From positions 1-64,000 of the forward strand of contig ONHQ01000009.1 in assembly GCA_900317685.1 (NCBI GenBank): a stretch of DNA of 64,000 nucleotides, given 5' to 3'. Shown one piece after another: positions 16,703 to 26,272 of this stretch. The position numbers were made by a program, and so were the translations under genes. A model generated the notes under the pieces. That model had not been told where the DNA came from. It searched no databases and was given only the letters and a program-made list of their open reading frames with translations. How positions within the stretch are numbered: the first letter of the stretch is position 1; every line of letters starts with the position of its first letter. This stretch comes from an uncultured Prevotella sp. (lineage in GTDB: Bacteria > Bacteroidota > Bacteroidia > Bacteroidales > Bacteroidaceae).

Positions 16703-16783
16703 ATATAGAAAATAGTTTCTATATCGCCAAATCTCATTGCTATATTGCCAAAAACAAGACCTGTTGTTTCTATATTGCCAAAA
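16703..16783. repeat. repeated word TTTGGCAATATAGAAA upstream of the R-M operon
   Basis: On the minus strand the word occurs three times (about 16717-16733, 16737-16753, 16767-16783). The copy nearest the promoter faces an inverted half, forming ATATAGAAA-ATAG-TTTCTATAT at 16704-16725. It sits directly upstream of the -7 box, in the position for operator sites. Confidence 0.7.
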
Positions 16784-16889
16784 CACCGCACAAGATGAAC
16801 AATGATTAGCCGGTGTTGTCACCTTACGCAAAGATGCGCTACGGCTCTACCAATAATTATCAAATCATTTCATACCTTTCAAAGAAAGC

Positions 16890-16925
16890 CGCCCGTTCCT
16901 TACTATTAGGAGCGGGCGTCTTTTT
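16890..16925. terminator. terminator between R-M promoter region and TonB receptor
   Basis: 11-bp stem CGCCCGTTCCT / AGGAGCGGGCG with one G-T pair and a 7-base loop. Plus-strand T-tract TCTTTTT follows. On the minus strand it lies just after the TonB receptor stop codon and probably ends that transcript too. Confidence 0.8.
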
Positions 16926-16945
16926 GCTGCAATTGGCAGAGCCCT

Positions 16946-18799
16946 TTATAAATCGACATTTACTCCAGCCATGACTGTGGCGCGTGGCATGGGGAAGCCG
17001 GCGTTGACCTCATAGCGTTGGGCAAGGAGATTCTCGCCACGGACGAAGACCTTCAGCTGACGGCTGACGCGCAGGGTGGCGGTGAGGTCCCACAGCCAAA
17101 AGTGCTCTGTCGCTGTGTTGTTCTCCGCCGTGTGGAGGCCGTCGATCCATTGCAGTCCACTGTGCAGGATGAAGCGGGCAGGCTGCCAGTCGGCACCCAT
17201 GTAGAGCTTGTGCCTCGGTGCTGCCGTGATTATGCGGCTGGTGTGGAGAAAACTGTAGTTGGCATCGAGGCGCAGTCGGCTGACAGGAGCGTAGAAGCCT
17301 AAGAGCTCGAAGCCGGAGTTCTCGGTGCTGCCCGTGTTGACATTCAGTGGTCGGCCATCGACCATCTGCGTGGTGACGAGGTTGTCGGCATTGAGATAGA
17401 AGACGTTGAGACCGTAACCGAGACGGCCGTCGAGGAGCCGCTGGCGCAAGGAGAGCTCATAGTTCCAGAGCCGTTCGGGGGCGAGGTCGGCATTGGCCGG
17501 GCGGAACATGTATAGCTCGCGCAGGGTGGGATTGCGGAAACCCTTTCCCACGATGGCTTTCAGTTCCATGTCGTGGGGCAGACGTGCGGTGAGTCCGCCT
17601 TGCGGTATCCATTCGCTGCCCGACACGCTGTGGTGGTCGAGGCGCAGGGCAACGTCGGCCGTGAGCCAACTGAGCAGTTCTTGTCGGATGTCGGCATAGC
17701 CCGCCACCTCGTTGATGCTGCGGTCGGCGATGTCCGTGCGACTGCCGTCAGCCATGGCCTTCTGCCAGGCATGACCGCCGAAGCGCTGATAGTCGAAGCC
17801 GAGGGTCAGACGTGTGGTGGAGAAGGAAGTGAAACTCTCGTAGGCCGAGATGCCGCCCATGCGGTCGTTGTGGATGTAGAACGCCGTCTGCGGAGAGCGG
17901 TCGGCGGTATGGCCGTCGTTGATGTGGTGGTGACCCCAGCTGTAGAAGGCACGCACAGCACCCGAGAGCCTGCCATAGTCGTTGGTGAGCGAGACCGCGG
18001 CCATGCCCCGCGTGATGTCCATGTCGTTGTCGATGAGCGGAGCAGAGACAGGACCGGGATTGGACGACTCCTGGTAGGCGATGTTCACGTTGCCGTCCAA
18101 CTGCCAGTAGCGATTGAGGCCGTAGCCGAGCTTGAGAAAGCCGCTCGTCTGACTGAAGGCTGCGTTGGGGCGATGGCCGTCGGTGCGCTCATAGTTCAGC
18201 CCTGCGATTGATGAGAAGCGCCCTTGTCGCACGCGGTTGGTGGCCGTGCCTGTGAAGGTGCCGTAGCTGCCACCTTGCAGGTTGACGTTGGTGCGCACGC
18301 CATTCTCCTTCATCTGTCGCGTCACGATGTTCACCACGCCGCCCATGGCATTGCTGCCATAGATGGCCGAGGCAGGACCGCTGACCACCTCTACGCGGTC
18401 GGCCAGCATGGTCTGATAGGTGTCGGCCAGCGGATGACCGTAGAGACCGGCATATTGTGGCAGTCCGTCGATGAGCACGAGCAGGTCGGCCGAGCCGCCG
18501 ATGCCTCTCATCTTGATAGTACCGGCCGCCCCGGTGCTCAATCCGTAGCCGAGGATGCCGCGTGTGGTGACGAAGAGTCCCGGTACCTGCTGGCTCAGCG
18601 TGGGCAGCACAGAAGGCTGGTAGGCGGCCGTGAGCCGTGAGCGGTTGATGACGGACACGTCGAGGGGCAGGTGACGGATGTCGGACTGATAGCGTGTGCC
18701 CGTGACGACCACGTCGCTGAGACGCACCGAGTCGGTTTGTGCATAAAAGGGATCAGCAGCACCGAGCAGTGCTGCCAACATGAGGATTTGCCTTTTCAT
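16946..18799 (-). CDS. TonB-dependent outer-membrane receptor (BtuB/CirA-like)
   Basis: 617 residues. Signal peptide 1-20 ends FYAQ. A TonB box-like segment, DSVRLSDVVVTGTR, follows at once. The plug domain is at about 25-150, with the SGPASAIYGSNAMGGVVNIVT stretch. The rest is a 22-strand barrel, ending in a strand with terminal aromatic/hydrophobic pattern (VMAGVNVDL). It lacks the carboxypeptidase-regulatory domain of SusC proteins and is close in size to cobalamin and siderophore receptors. Substrate is unknown; the adjacent DUF362 gene upstream, separated by 54 bases, may be co-transcribed. Confidence 0.9.
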   Translation of the reverse strand: MKRQILMLAALLGAADPFYAQTDSVRLSDVVVTGTRYQSDIRHLPLDVSVINRSRLTAAYQPSVLPTLSQQVPGLFVTTRGILGYGLSTGAAGTIKMRGIGGSADLLVLIDGLPQYAGLYGHPLADTYQTMLADRVEVVSGPASAIYGSNAMGGVVNIVTRQMKENGVRTNVNLQGGSYGTFTGTATNRVRQGRFSSIAGLNYERTDGHRPNAAFSQTSGFLKLGYGLNRYWQLDGNVNIAYQESSNPGPVSAPLIDNDMDITRGMAAVSLTNDYGRLSGAVRAFYSWGHHHINDGHTADRSPQTAFYIHNDRMGGISAYESFTSFSTTRLTLGFDYQRFGGHAWQKAMADGSRTDIADRSINEVAGYADIRQELLSWLTADVALRLDHHSVSGSEWIPQGGLTARLPHDMELKAIVGKGFRNPTLRELYMFRPANADLAPERLWNYELSLRQRLLDGRLGYGLNVFYLNADNLVTTQMVDGRPLNVNTGSTENSGFELLGFYAPVSRLRLDANYSFLHTSRIITAAPRHKLYMGADWQPARFILHSGLQWIDGLHTAENNTATEHFWLWDLTATLRVSRQLKVFVRGENLLAQRYEVNAGFPMPRATVMAGVNVDL

Positions 18800-18853
18800 A
18801 AATGATCGTCAGTATCCTTTAACTTTCTGGGTTGCTAATGAGGATTGCCGGCG

Positions 18854-19843
18854 CTATTTCTTGTCGATATTGACAATGGTGTATTTCTTCGATCCTACTC
18901 CTATCTTTTCTGCCCAGTCGATCGTGTGCGTGCCATGCTGCTTGTCGATGCGTTTGAGCAGGTCGGTAGGATCGTTCTTGGCCGTTACCTTTTGGTTGTT
19001 GATGATGTCTACGCAAGCCTGGTCGAGGGCCACGGGGTCAGTGCTGGCGAGAATGCCATAGTCCTCAAGCTTCACGGGAGCGGGGTGGTCCACGCAGTCG
19101 CAGTCGATGCTCATGTTGTTCATCACAGAGATGTAGATGATACCGTTCTCCTTCTTGAAGTAGTTGACCACCGCTTGAGCGGCCGCCGCCATGCTCTCAA
19201 GGAAGCCATCCTGGTTGCCGATGTATTTTGGTGTCCACAGCGAGTCCATGTTGAGCTTGTTCATCTTGCCGGCTGAGTGGATATAAGCTTTGCCGTTGGC
19301 CGAGGCGCAGCCGATGGAGAGGTTCTTCAGTGCCCCGCCGTAGCCGCCCATGGGATGGCCTTTGAAGTGGTTCAGGCAGATCATGAAGTCGTAGTTGGCG
19401 AGGTGCTCGCCCACGATGTCGTAGTTCAGGTGGGTATGGTCGCGCACGGGGATGCGTATTTCGTCATACTCATCCATGATGTCCACGGGGAAGTATTTTG
19501 TGAATCCGTGGCGGTCGATGACCTTCCAGTGGTTGGCCGAGTTGTTGCGCACGTCTTTAGGGTCGCCGCCATAGGCCGTGTTGTTCTCCACAATCGTGCC
19601 GTCGACATCATAGACCAAGTCCTTGATGAGCTCGGGCTTGAGATAGTTGGGATTGGAGCCCTCGCCGGTGCTCACCTTCACGGCGACGCGTCCCTTGGCC
19701 TTCACGCCGAGGGCCTGATAGATGCGTACAAGTGAGGCGGAAGAAATCTCGCGGGTGAGATACACCTTGGACTGAGCCCAGGCCGTGGTGCCCAAAGCTA
19801 ACAGTGTGGCTAACGCAAGGACTCTGAAATGGAAATGTTTCAT
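18854..19843 (-). CDS. exported DUF362 family protein
   Basis: 329 residues. Signal peptide 1-23 ends AWAQ. The rest matches DUF362: KVSTGEGSNPNYLKPELIKDL, the central LNHFKGHPMGGYGGALKNLS motif, and DPVALDQACVDI near the C-terminus. Many DUF362 proteins carry 4Fe-4S ferredoxin motifs; none is seen here, although a CDCVDHP cluster occurs at about 257. The family has no settled function. Being exported and next to a TonB receptor suggests a role in handling the imported compound, which is speculative. Confidence 0.85.
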   Translation of the reverse strand: MKHFHFRVLALATLLALGTTAWAQSKVYLTREISSASLVRIYQALGVKAKGRVAVKVSTGEGSNPNYLKPELIKDLVYDVDGTIVENNTAYGGDPKDVRNNSANHWKVIDRHGFTKYFPVDIMDEYDEIRIPVRDHTHLNYDIVGEHLANYDFMICLNHFKGHPMGGYGGALKNLSIGCASANGKAYIHSAGKMNKLNMDSLWTPKYIGNQDGFLESMAAAAQAVVNYFKKENGIIYISVMNNMSIDCDCVDHPAPVKLEDYGILASTDPVALDQACVDIINNQKVTAKNDPTDLLKRIDKQHGTHTIDWAEKIGVGSKKYTIVNIDKK

Positions 19844-19887
19844 AATCTTATGTATGCTTATGTATTTGATGAATGGTCTTACAGTTG

Positions 19888-19895
19888 CAAAGATA
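19888..19895 (-). promoter_or_regulatory. -7 box of the DUF362 gene
   Basis: Minus strand TATCTTTG followed by CAAC, about 45 bases upstream of the start. Confidence 0.6.
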
Positions 19896-20118
19896 AGTGT
19901 TTTTCAGCAATGTTGTTCTATCAATATTAATGTATTTATTACCATGATTGCAGTTTGTTGTTCATATCTTGCAGATTCATGTAAAATTCATGTGCCATGA
20001 ATAACAGAATAAAGAAGAAAAACGGCGCAATGGCTATTTCCCGTGTCACGGATAGGCGCACAGGACCAACCTTGTGTTTGGAGAGAGAACTCATGACAAA
20101 AACAAGCAAAACATTTGC

Positions 20119-20278
20119 TGTGATGCAAGGGCTGCGCCCTTTGTTTCTTCTCCGGTGTCGGCTTGCTCCGAAGCAAGTTTCGGCAAACCGGCACCGAAGA
20201 AGAAACAGCCTTCGTTCCTCAGGCTTGCATCACACCAAGGAAAACCTTGAAAACAGGCTGGCGCGGTGTTTGGCGTAA
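20119..20278 (+). repeat. repeat family C, copy 1 (long form)
   Basis: TGATGCAAGGGCTGCGCCCT and TGTTTCTTC ... GAAGAAACA, AGGCTTGCATCACA form a nested hairpin. The right flank AAGGAAAACCTTGAAAACAG, GGCTGGCGCGG is shared with family B. Shorter copies occur at 30718-30800 and 34111-34186. Confidence 0.85.
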
Positions 20279-20334
20279 AGAGATCGTAATTGGGAATTGG
20301 AAGTTACATCGCGATAGCCTGTTATTAAGGTTTT

Positions 20335-20469
20335 CCTTTGTGTCAGCGCCAAGATTCGACGTAGGAGAATCTGCCATTTGCGGTTGGAGGGTGGTGAGAG
20401 GCGTGCCTTTCATAAGCCCTCAAACCGAAAATGGCAAAGGGCCTTAGCCCTTGGCGCTGACACAAAGAG
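20335..20469 (-). repeat. repeat family B, copy 2 (inverted)
   Basis: Same nested hairpin as 11045-11178, opposite orientation, with left flank TTACATCGCGATAGCCTGTT matching the inverted right flank of copy 1. Confidence 0.88.
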
Positions 20470-20598
20470 GTTTTTCTGGTTTTGGTTCATAAAAATATTT
20501 TCCTTGAGCTATGCCCTCTCTAACCAACTACGGATCTGTAACCAGTGAAGAAAACTAACATCCGACCCACGGAAAATATCCACTGTGCCAGAAAGACC

Positions 20599-20606
20599 TA
20601 ACTTTG
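20599..20606 (+). promoter_or_regulatory. -7 box of the truncated kinase gene
   Basis: TAACTTTG followed by CAGC, 33 bases before the start codon. Confidence 0.6.
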
Positions 20607-20638
20607 CAGCAGTTGAAATCATTAAATGTGTATAGTAA

Positions 20639-21280
20639 ATGAGAGTTGATGATTGCATTGGACGGGCCTGCAAGATGCTTGTACTGCTCGTCGTGTTGTT
20701 ATTTTCCGTGTCGTGCTCAGCCCGTCAGCGCACCGTCTATTGCATGGGTGAGACCGTGTTGGACATCCTCTTCCGTGGTGCCGTGCCGCTGAGTGCCAAT
20801 ACAGGCGGTTCGGCGCTCAACTCGGCCGTGTCGCTCAGTCGTGCGGGAGCCAAGGTCTCGTTTATCGGGGAAGTGGGCAATGACTCCACGGGTACGCATA
20901 TTCTTGACTTTCTCCAAGCCAATGGCGTCGGCACCTCGCTGGTGCGGCGGTGTGAGGGCATGAGGACAACCGTATCATTAGCTTATCTCAATGAGCGCAA
21001 CGATGCCCGCTATGTCTTCTTTATGGACATGCCCAAGGATGAAGCCGGGGTTATGCTGCCCGATTTTCAGAAGGACGACATCCTGCTCTTAGGCTCGTTC
21101 TATGCCGTCAACCCACGCAACTGCCAACGCGTGGAGCAGATGTTGGCAAAAGCACGTGCGTGCGGAGCCATCATCTACTACGATGTCAACCTACGCTCGA
21201 CCCATGCCGCAATGTTGCCACAGCTGATGCCGGCCATCTACATGGTTGGCAAGTATGGCATTTTCGCTTTTCACGTATAA
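20639..21280 (+). pseudogene. truncated PfkB-family sugar kinase with a lipoprotein signal
   Basis: 213 residues. Residues 32-200 match the N-terminal two thirds of bacterial fructokinases/ribokinases: YCMGETVLDILFRG, then TGGSALNSAVSLSRAGAKVS and YYDVNLRS. Full-length members have about 290-320 residues. The C-terminal part with the catalytic aspartate motif (GAGD) and the ATP site is absent; the frame ends in unrelated MVGKYGIFAFHV. The N-terminus has an extra hydrophobic segment ending FSVSC, which looks like a lipobox. A cytosolic kinase with a lipoprotein signal is odd. Most likely it is a decayed gene, although promoter and frame are intact. Confidence 0.65.
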
Positions 21281-21672
21281 GGCGATGGCTAATTAATGTA
21301 TCATTCGAGGATCATTCACGATGATTCAATGTTCAAAAGAGAGAGCACGTCGCTCGCGTCCGTTCGGTCTCCGCTTCGCTTCACCCTCACGCACGCTCGA
21401 CGACGTGGGGGCATTCGTGGTGTGTCCCCTCCGGGGACATGATACGCAAATCATCATGCGCTTCTCACAAGTCTCATCTGCATGAATCATGAAGGTTCTT
21501 TTCAAACGAATGTCCATGAATTACCCAGGAATTACTCAAAACCTAATGACTTATGAATCATGTGTTATGAATAATGCGGGACTTCATTTACTTTGCTTAC
21601 TGCTGTCGAGTAGAGTATAAGTGATTAACAAATATTAGTAACGATAGCAGTATGCAGTACAAAATAAAAACG
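21281..21672. other. gene-free stretch before the GH2 gene
   Basis: No ORF with recognisable content. A 200-base GC-richer part (about 21340-21480) is rich in short inverted words such as GGACATGATACGCAAATCAT but has no clear hairpin. The rest is AT-rich and promoter-like. Confidence 0.4.
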
Positions 21673-21680
21673 TAATTTTG
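21673..21680 (+). promoter_or_regulatory. -7 box of the GH2 gene
   Basis: TAATTTTG followed by TGGG, 58 bases before the start codon. Confidence 0.55.
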
Positions 21681-21738
21681 TGGGGATAATAGACATTATC
21701 TTCCTCAAACCATCACTCAACGCTGAACAACATCTACC

Positions 21739-24441
21739 ATGAACATATACGCTTTTTCTATCCGCTTACAACAACACCTTTCTGGACGTTTGTCGCAGAC
21801 GACTTTGCTGCGCACGCTTGCGCTTCTTGCTGTGTTTACGTTGTTTCTGCCTCTCTGTGTCTTTGCCCAGCAGGACGTTATTGATATCAGCGGGACGTGG
21901 ACGGTGAGACTTGCCGACGGACAGAGCAGACAGGTGATGCTGCCCGGTACGACAGATACCAACCACCTTGGCAGCACACCGGCCGACACTACCGAGACCA
22001 CACATCTGACAAGAGCCTATAGCTATAAGGGTGCGGCAAGCTACAGCCGTGGCATCGCTGTGCCGAAGACCTGGAAGCACCGCCGCGTCACGCTGTGCTT
22101 AGAACGCACCAAACCGTCGTGGCTCTACCTCGACGGCGTTCTCATCGACTCGTGCAACGACATCTCTACGCCACAGCGCTATGTGTTGCCCCGAAAGCTG
22201 AAGGCGGGGCCCCATCTGCTGACCATCGTGGTGGACAACAGCCGGGGTGTGCCCTCGCAGCTGTATGCCTCGTCGCACGCCTATACCGAGGACACGCAGA
22301 CCAACTGGAACGGCATCATCGGCAGGATGGAGCTCTGGGCAGAGGATATGCGCCAAGAAAAGAATGGAGTGGGGCAGGGCAGTAGGACTGAACACCTAGA
22401 CACGTGCACGGCGTCAGCGCGCGTCCGTCCCCGGCTGACGACCGACGGCCATCACTTTTTCGACAATGGCAAGATGGTGTTTCTGCGCGGCAAGCACGAC
22501 GCCTGTGTATGGCCGCAGACGGGACATGTGCCGATGGACACAGCGTCGTGGTTCTCCTATCTGCGCCTGCTCACCTCCTACGGCATCAACCACGTGCGCT
22601 TCCATTCCTGGTGTCCGCCCGAGGCCGCTTTTGTCGCTGCGGACAGCCTGCATGTCTATCTGCAGCCTGAGTTGCCGTTCTGGGGCGACTTCAATGAGAA
22701 GGACTCGGTGCTGATGACGTTTCTGCACAAGGAGGGGATGAACATCCTGCGGGAATATGGCCGTCATCCGTCGTTCGCCATGATGGCCCTGGGCAATGAG
22801 CTGTGGGGATCCGTGCCGGCGATGCGGCGCTTTGCCGATGACTTCCGGCGCGTAGCCCCGCAGATTCTTTTCACCTTCGGCTCAAACTATTACCTCGGTT
22901 ATCAGGGCATTCAGCCGGGCATGGACTACATCACCACCTGCCGCCTTGGCGGTGAGGCGTGGGGCGCATACAATACCCACACGCGCGGCTCGTTCAGCTT
23001 TGCCGATGCTGCCGACGGTGGCATGCTCAACCATTGGCGGCCGAACAGCTCGATGAACTTCGACGCAGCCTGCAACACGGCCACGGTACCGGTCATCAGC
23101 CATGAGACGGGACAGTTTCAGTCTTACCCCGATTTCGACCGTGAGATACCGGAGTACCTTGGCGTGTTGCGGCCTTACAATATGTCGGTATTCCGTCGGC
23201 GGCTGTCCCGTGCCGGTATGCTCGACCAGATGGCAGCCTTTCACCGGGCCAGCGGTGCGTGGTCGGTGGAACTCTACAAAGCCGACATAGAGATGGACCT
23301 GCGCACTCGCAACATGGCGGGATTTCAGTTGCTCGATCTCCAGGACTATCCCGGCCAGGGCAGTGCTTACGTGGGTGTGCTCGACGCCAACCTGCGCGAC
23401 AAGGGACTGGTCACGCCCGAGCGGTGGCGGCAGTGGTGCGCACCCGTCGTGCCTCTGCTCATTGCCGACAGCCTGTGTTGGGCTGAAAACGACACGCTGA
23501 GGATGAGCATAGAGGTTGCCAACTATTCGGGTCAGTCATTAGCCGGAAAGACCTTGTGCTGGACGTTGGAGGCTCTTGGCCCCCAGACTGCCGCGACTCA
23601 GTCCATCGGCATGGAGGGTTCGCTGACGCTGCCGGGCGGTGAGGGTCTGATCAGTGTGGGAGCACTGCCACGGACGAGTGGGGCAGAGGTGCTGCGACGC
23701 CTACGTGCAGCGATAGGGGAGGGCTGGCGGCGCGCGAGCCTGCGGCTGACCTTAGCCATAGCGGGTACAGACTATCGCAACAGCTATCAGCTGTGGTGCT
23801 ATCCTGAGGACGATTTGGCGCAAGCCAAAAAGAGCATTCTCATCACCCGGCAGATGACCGACGCCGTGGTCAAGCGCTTGCAACAAGGAGCGCGCGTGCT
23901 GTGGATGCCCGACACCACAGCCCTGAAAAACACCGTAGGGCCGCTGTTCATCACCGACTATTGGAACTATCGCATGTTCAAGACCATCTGCGAGAACAAC
24001 CATAAGGCCGTGTCACCGGGTACGCTGGGCATCCTCACCGACCCCAGCCATCCGCTTTTCAACAGCTTTGCCACCGAGGGCCATACCAACTGGCAGTGGT
24101 TTCCCGTCGTCAAGTCCTCGCATCCGTTGGTGCTCGACAACCTGCCGAAGCACTACCGTCCCATCGTGCAGGTCATCGACAACATCGAGCGCAACCATCG
24201 TCTTGGTCTGGTCTTTGAGTTCCGCGTGGGCCGTGGCAGTCTGCTTGTGTGCATGAGCGACCTTGAGCAAGCCGCCGCTCATCCCGAGGGCCGTGCCTTC
24301 TATCTCTCATTGCTCCGCTATATGCATTCGTCGGCATTCGCTCCCGCCGCCACCTTCTCATGGAGCGAGCTGCACAGTCTGTTGACGGACAACGTGAAGG
24401 AAGGGAAACTCCATCAGCTGTTCAACACCACACAATACTAA
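21739..24441 (+). CDS. exported glycoside hydrolase family 2 enzyme
   Basis: 900 residues. A hydrophobic segment at about 24-44 ending CVFAQQ serves as signal peptide, after an unusually long 23-residue polar lead. A sugar-binding jelly-roll (about 50-205) precedes the TIM barrel. The acid/base is E354 in MALGNELWG and the nucleophile is E456 in VISHETGQF, about 100 residues apart as usual for GH2. The C-terminal 330 residues include further domains. The GNELWG form and the barrel sequence suggest a divergent subfamily, so beta-galactosidase, mannosidase or glucuronidase activity cannot be chosen. No SusC/D pair is adjacent. Confidence 0.88.
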   Translation: MNIYAFSIRLQQHLSGRLSQTTLLRTLALLAVFTLFLPLCVFAQQDVIDISGTWTVRLADGQSRQVMLPGTTDTNHLGSTPADTTETTHLTRAYSYKGAASYSRGIAVPKTWKHRRVTLCLERTKPSWLYLDGVLIDSCNDISTPQRYVLPRKLKAGPHLLTIVVDNSRGVPSQLYASSHAYTEDTQTNWNGIIGRMELWAEDMRQEKNGVGQGSRTEHLDTCTASARVRPRLTTDGHHFFDNGKMVFLRGKHDACVWPQTGHVPMDTASWFSYLRLLTSYGINHVRFHSWCPPEAAFVAADSLHVYLQPELPFWGDFNEKDSVLMTFLHKEGMNILREYGRHPSFAMMALGNELWGSVPAMRRFADDFRRVAPQILFTFGSNYYLGYQGIQPGMDYITTCRLGGEAWGAYNTHTRGSFSFADAADGGMLNHWRPNSSMNFDAACNTATVPVISHETGQFQSYPDFDREIPEYLGVLRPYNMSVFRRRLSRAGMLDQMAAFHRASGAWSVELYKADIEMDLRTRNMAGFQLLDLQDYPGQGSAYVGVLDANLRDKGLVTPERWRQWCAPVVPLLIADSLCWAENDTLRMSIEVANYSGQSLAGKTLCWTLEALGPQTAATQSIGMEGSLTLPGGEGLISVGALPRTSGAEVLRRLRAAIGEGWRRASLRLTLAIAGTDYRNSYQLWCYPEDDLAQAKKSILITRQMTDAVVKRLQQGARVLWMPDTTALKNTVGPLFITDYWNYRMFKTICENNHKAVSPGTLGILTDPSHPLFNSFATEGHTNWQWFPVVKSSHPLVLDNLPKHYRPIVQVIDNIERNHRLGLVFEFRVGRGSLLVCMSDLEQAAAHPEGRAFYLSLLRYMHSSAFAPAATFSWSELHSLLTDNVKEGKLHQLFNTTQY

Positions 24442-24850
24442 AGCTCAGACAAGAGCCTTTACGGCCCTTCCCTAACTCTCCCCAAGGGGAGGGAATGGCG
24501 ATACCCGAGAGAGAAGGGTATTGATGGTTTTGGCGTAGGGGTGTCCCACCCAAAGAAGACTCGGTTAGGAGTATCCTCGCCTATTCATTGCAAGGGTATT
24601 GTTTATCACTCATTTCACTCCCCTCTCCCTTTGGAGAGGGGTAAGGGGGGTGAGGCTCTTGGAGAGAGGAGTAAGGGGGGAGGCTGTTACTTCACGGCTT
24701 TGCGAGAGATCGCCCAACGATTTGTCTCTTCTTTGTTAACGCTCCATCTTCGATGGAATAAAGAAGATTTCCGAATATTTAGAAGATGACTTCCGGAGAC
24801 TTTCTGACGTTTTTTGTATGTAAACGTTCCGTAATCCTTACTTTTTTTGT
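24442..24850. other. intergenic region with repeat family A and a family F relative
   Basis: Family A occurs at 24467-24496 (variant), 24597-24657 and 24658-24683 (partial). A diverged F-like segment, TTTGTTAACGCTCCATCTTC-GATGGAATAAAGAAGATTTC, lies at 24732-24788. No gene is present. Confidence 0.65.
24597..24683 (+). repeat. repeat family A, full copy plus partial copy
   Basis: ATTGTTTATCACTCATTTCA then CTCCCCTCTCCC...GGAGAGGGGTAAGGGGGGTGAGGCT, followed by a second half-unit. Nearly identical, over 60 bases, to the copy at 803-861. Confidence 0.85.
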
Positions 24851-24858
24851 ACTTTTGT
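24851..24858 (+). promoter_or_regulatory. -7 box of the metY gene
   Basis: TACTTTTG followed by TAGC, 60 bases before the start codon. Confidence 0.6.
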
Positions 24859-24917
24859 AGCTGAAACTAAAAGATTCGGGACAGATTATCTTCTAATCGA
24901 CATAAAGTAACGACGCA

Positions 24918-26201
24918 ATGAAAAAGAACTTAAAGACGGCTACCCTTTGCGTGCAGGGCGGCTATCAACCCAAAAACGGGGAACCTATTGAGGTGCCTAT
25001 CATCCAAAGCACTACCTTCAAGTACGACGACTCCAACGAGATGGCTCAGTTGTTCGACTTGAAGAAGGAGGGATATTTCTATACACGACTGCAAAACCCG
25101 ACCAACGATGCGGTGGCGCGGAAAATCGCACAACTCGAAGGCGGCGTGGGCTGCGTGCTCACCTCAAGCGGTCAGGCAGCCAACTTCTATGCCGTGTTCA
25201 ACATCTGTGAGGCCGGCGATCATATCGTGGCCTCCAACGAGATCTATGGTGGTACGTTCAACCTCTTTGGCGTGACGATGAAGAAACTCGGCATCGAGTG
25301 CACCTTTGTCAACCCCGATGCTTCGGAGGAAGAGCTGCAGGCTGCCTTCCGACCCAATACCAAGTTGCTCTTCGGTGAGACGATTTCCAACCCTGGTTGT
25401 GCCGTGCTCGACATCGAGAAGTTCGCCCGTGTGGCCCACCGCAATGGCGTGCCACTGATTGTCGACAACACCTTTGCCACACCCGTCAACTGCCGACCCT
25501 TTGAGTGGGGCGCTGACATCGTGACGCACTCCACAACGAAGTATATGGACGGAACGGCCTCGCAGGTCGGCGGCGCTGTGGTGGACAGCGGCAACTTCGA
25601 CTGGATGGCACATGCCGGGAAGTTCCCGGGACTCTGCACGCCCGACGAGAGCTACCACGGACTCACCTATGTCAAGGCCTTCGGCAAGATGGGCTATACC
25701 ACCAAACTTGTGGCCCAGCTCATGCGTGACCTGGGCAGCATACCGGCACCGATGAACTCCTTCATCCTCAACCTTGGCCTGCAGACACTCCACCTGCGTA
25801 TGGCTCAGCACTGCAAAAACGCGCAGGCCGTGGCTGAGTTCCTGCATGACGACCCGCGTGTGGCCTGGGTGCACTACTCCGGACTGAAAGACGACCGCTA
25901 TCACGAGCGTGCCATGAAATACATGCCCAACGGCAGTTGCGGCGTGATCGCCTTCGGCTTGAAGGGTGACCGCGACACCGCCGTGAAGTTCATGGACTCT
26001 TTGCAGATGATCAACATCGTCACCCATGTGGCCGACGCCCGCAGTTGCGTGCTCCACCCGGCCAGTCACACTCATCGCCAGCTGACCGACGAGCAGCTCA
26101 AGGCCGCCGGCATCGCGCCGGATCTCATCCGTCTGTCTGTGGGAATCGAGGATGTGGACGATATTCTCGACGACATCAAACAGGCACTGGATCAGATTTA
26201 G
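24918..26201 (+). CDS. metY: O-acetylhomoserine sulfhydrylase
   Basis: 427-residue PLP enzyme of the Cys/Met metabolism family. The PLP lysine is K208 in HSTTKYMDG, and D183 in VDNTFATP binds the pyridine nitrogen; SSGQAANF (83-90) contacts the phosphate. The length, the insertion around 225-245 and the LHPASHTHRQL segment match O-acetylhomoserine sulfhydrylases rather than cystathionine gamma-synthase or lyase (380-390 residues). It would form homocysteine from O-acetylhomoserine and sulfide in methionine synthesis. No SAM riboswitch is seen in the 60-base leader. A hairpin follows the gene before the ACP gene. Confidence 0.88.
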   Translation: MKKNLKTATLCVQGGYQPKNGEPIEVPIIQSTTFKYDDSNEMAQLFDLKKEGYFYTRLQNPTNDAVARKIAQLEGGVGCVLTSSGQAANFYAVFNICEAGDHIVASNEIYGGTFNLFGVTMKKLGIECTFVNPDASEEELQAAFRPNTKLLFGETISNPGCAVLDIEKFARVAHRNGVPLIVDNTFATPVNCRPFEWGADIVTHSTTKYMDGTASQVGGAVVDSGNFDWMAHAGKFPGLCTPDESYHGLTYVKAFGKMGYTTKLVAQLMRDLGSIPAPMNSFILNLGLQTLHLRMAQHCKNAQAVAEFLHDDPRVAWVHYSGLKDDRYHERAMKYMPNGSCGVIAFGLKGDRDTAVKFMDSLQMINIVTHVADARSCVLHPASHTHRQLTDEQLKAAGIAPDLIRLSVGIEDVDDILDDIKQALDQI

Positions 26202-26219
26202 TTCACGATATAACGCCCT

Positions 26220-26249
26220 CTCCCGGCCATGATCGTTGATGGCCGGGAG
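26220..26249 (+). terminator. hairpin after metY, possible terminator or processing site
   Basis: 11-bp perfect stem CTCCCGGCCAT / ATGGCCGGGAG with an 8-base loop. No T-tract follows, so partial termination or mRNA stabilisation is as likely as termination. Confidence 0.6.
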
Positions 26250-26272
26250 AACTTAAAAAGAAATAATAAGTA

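Noticed and set aside
24858-24917. SAM riboswitch upstream of metY
   Set aside because: The leader is only about 55 bases and shows no multi-helix structure or terminator.
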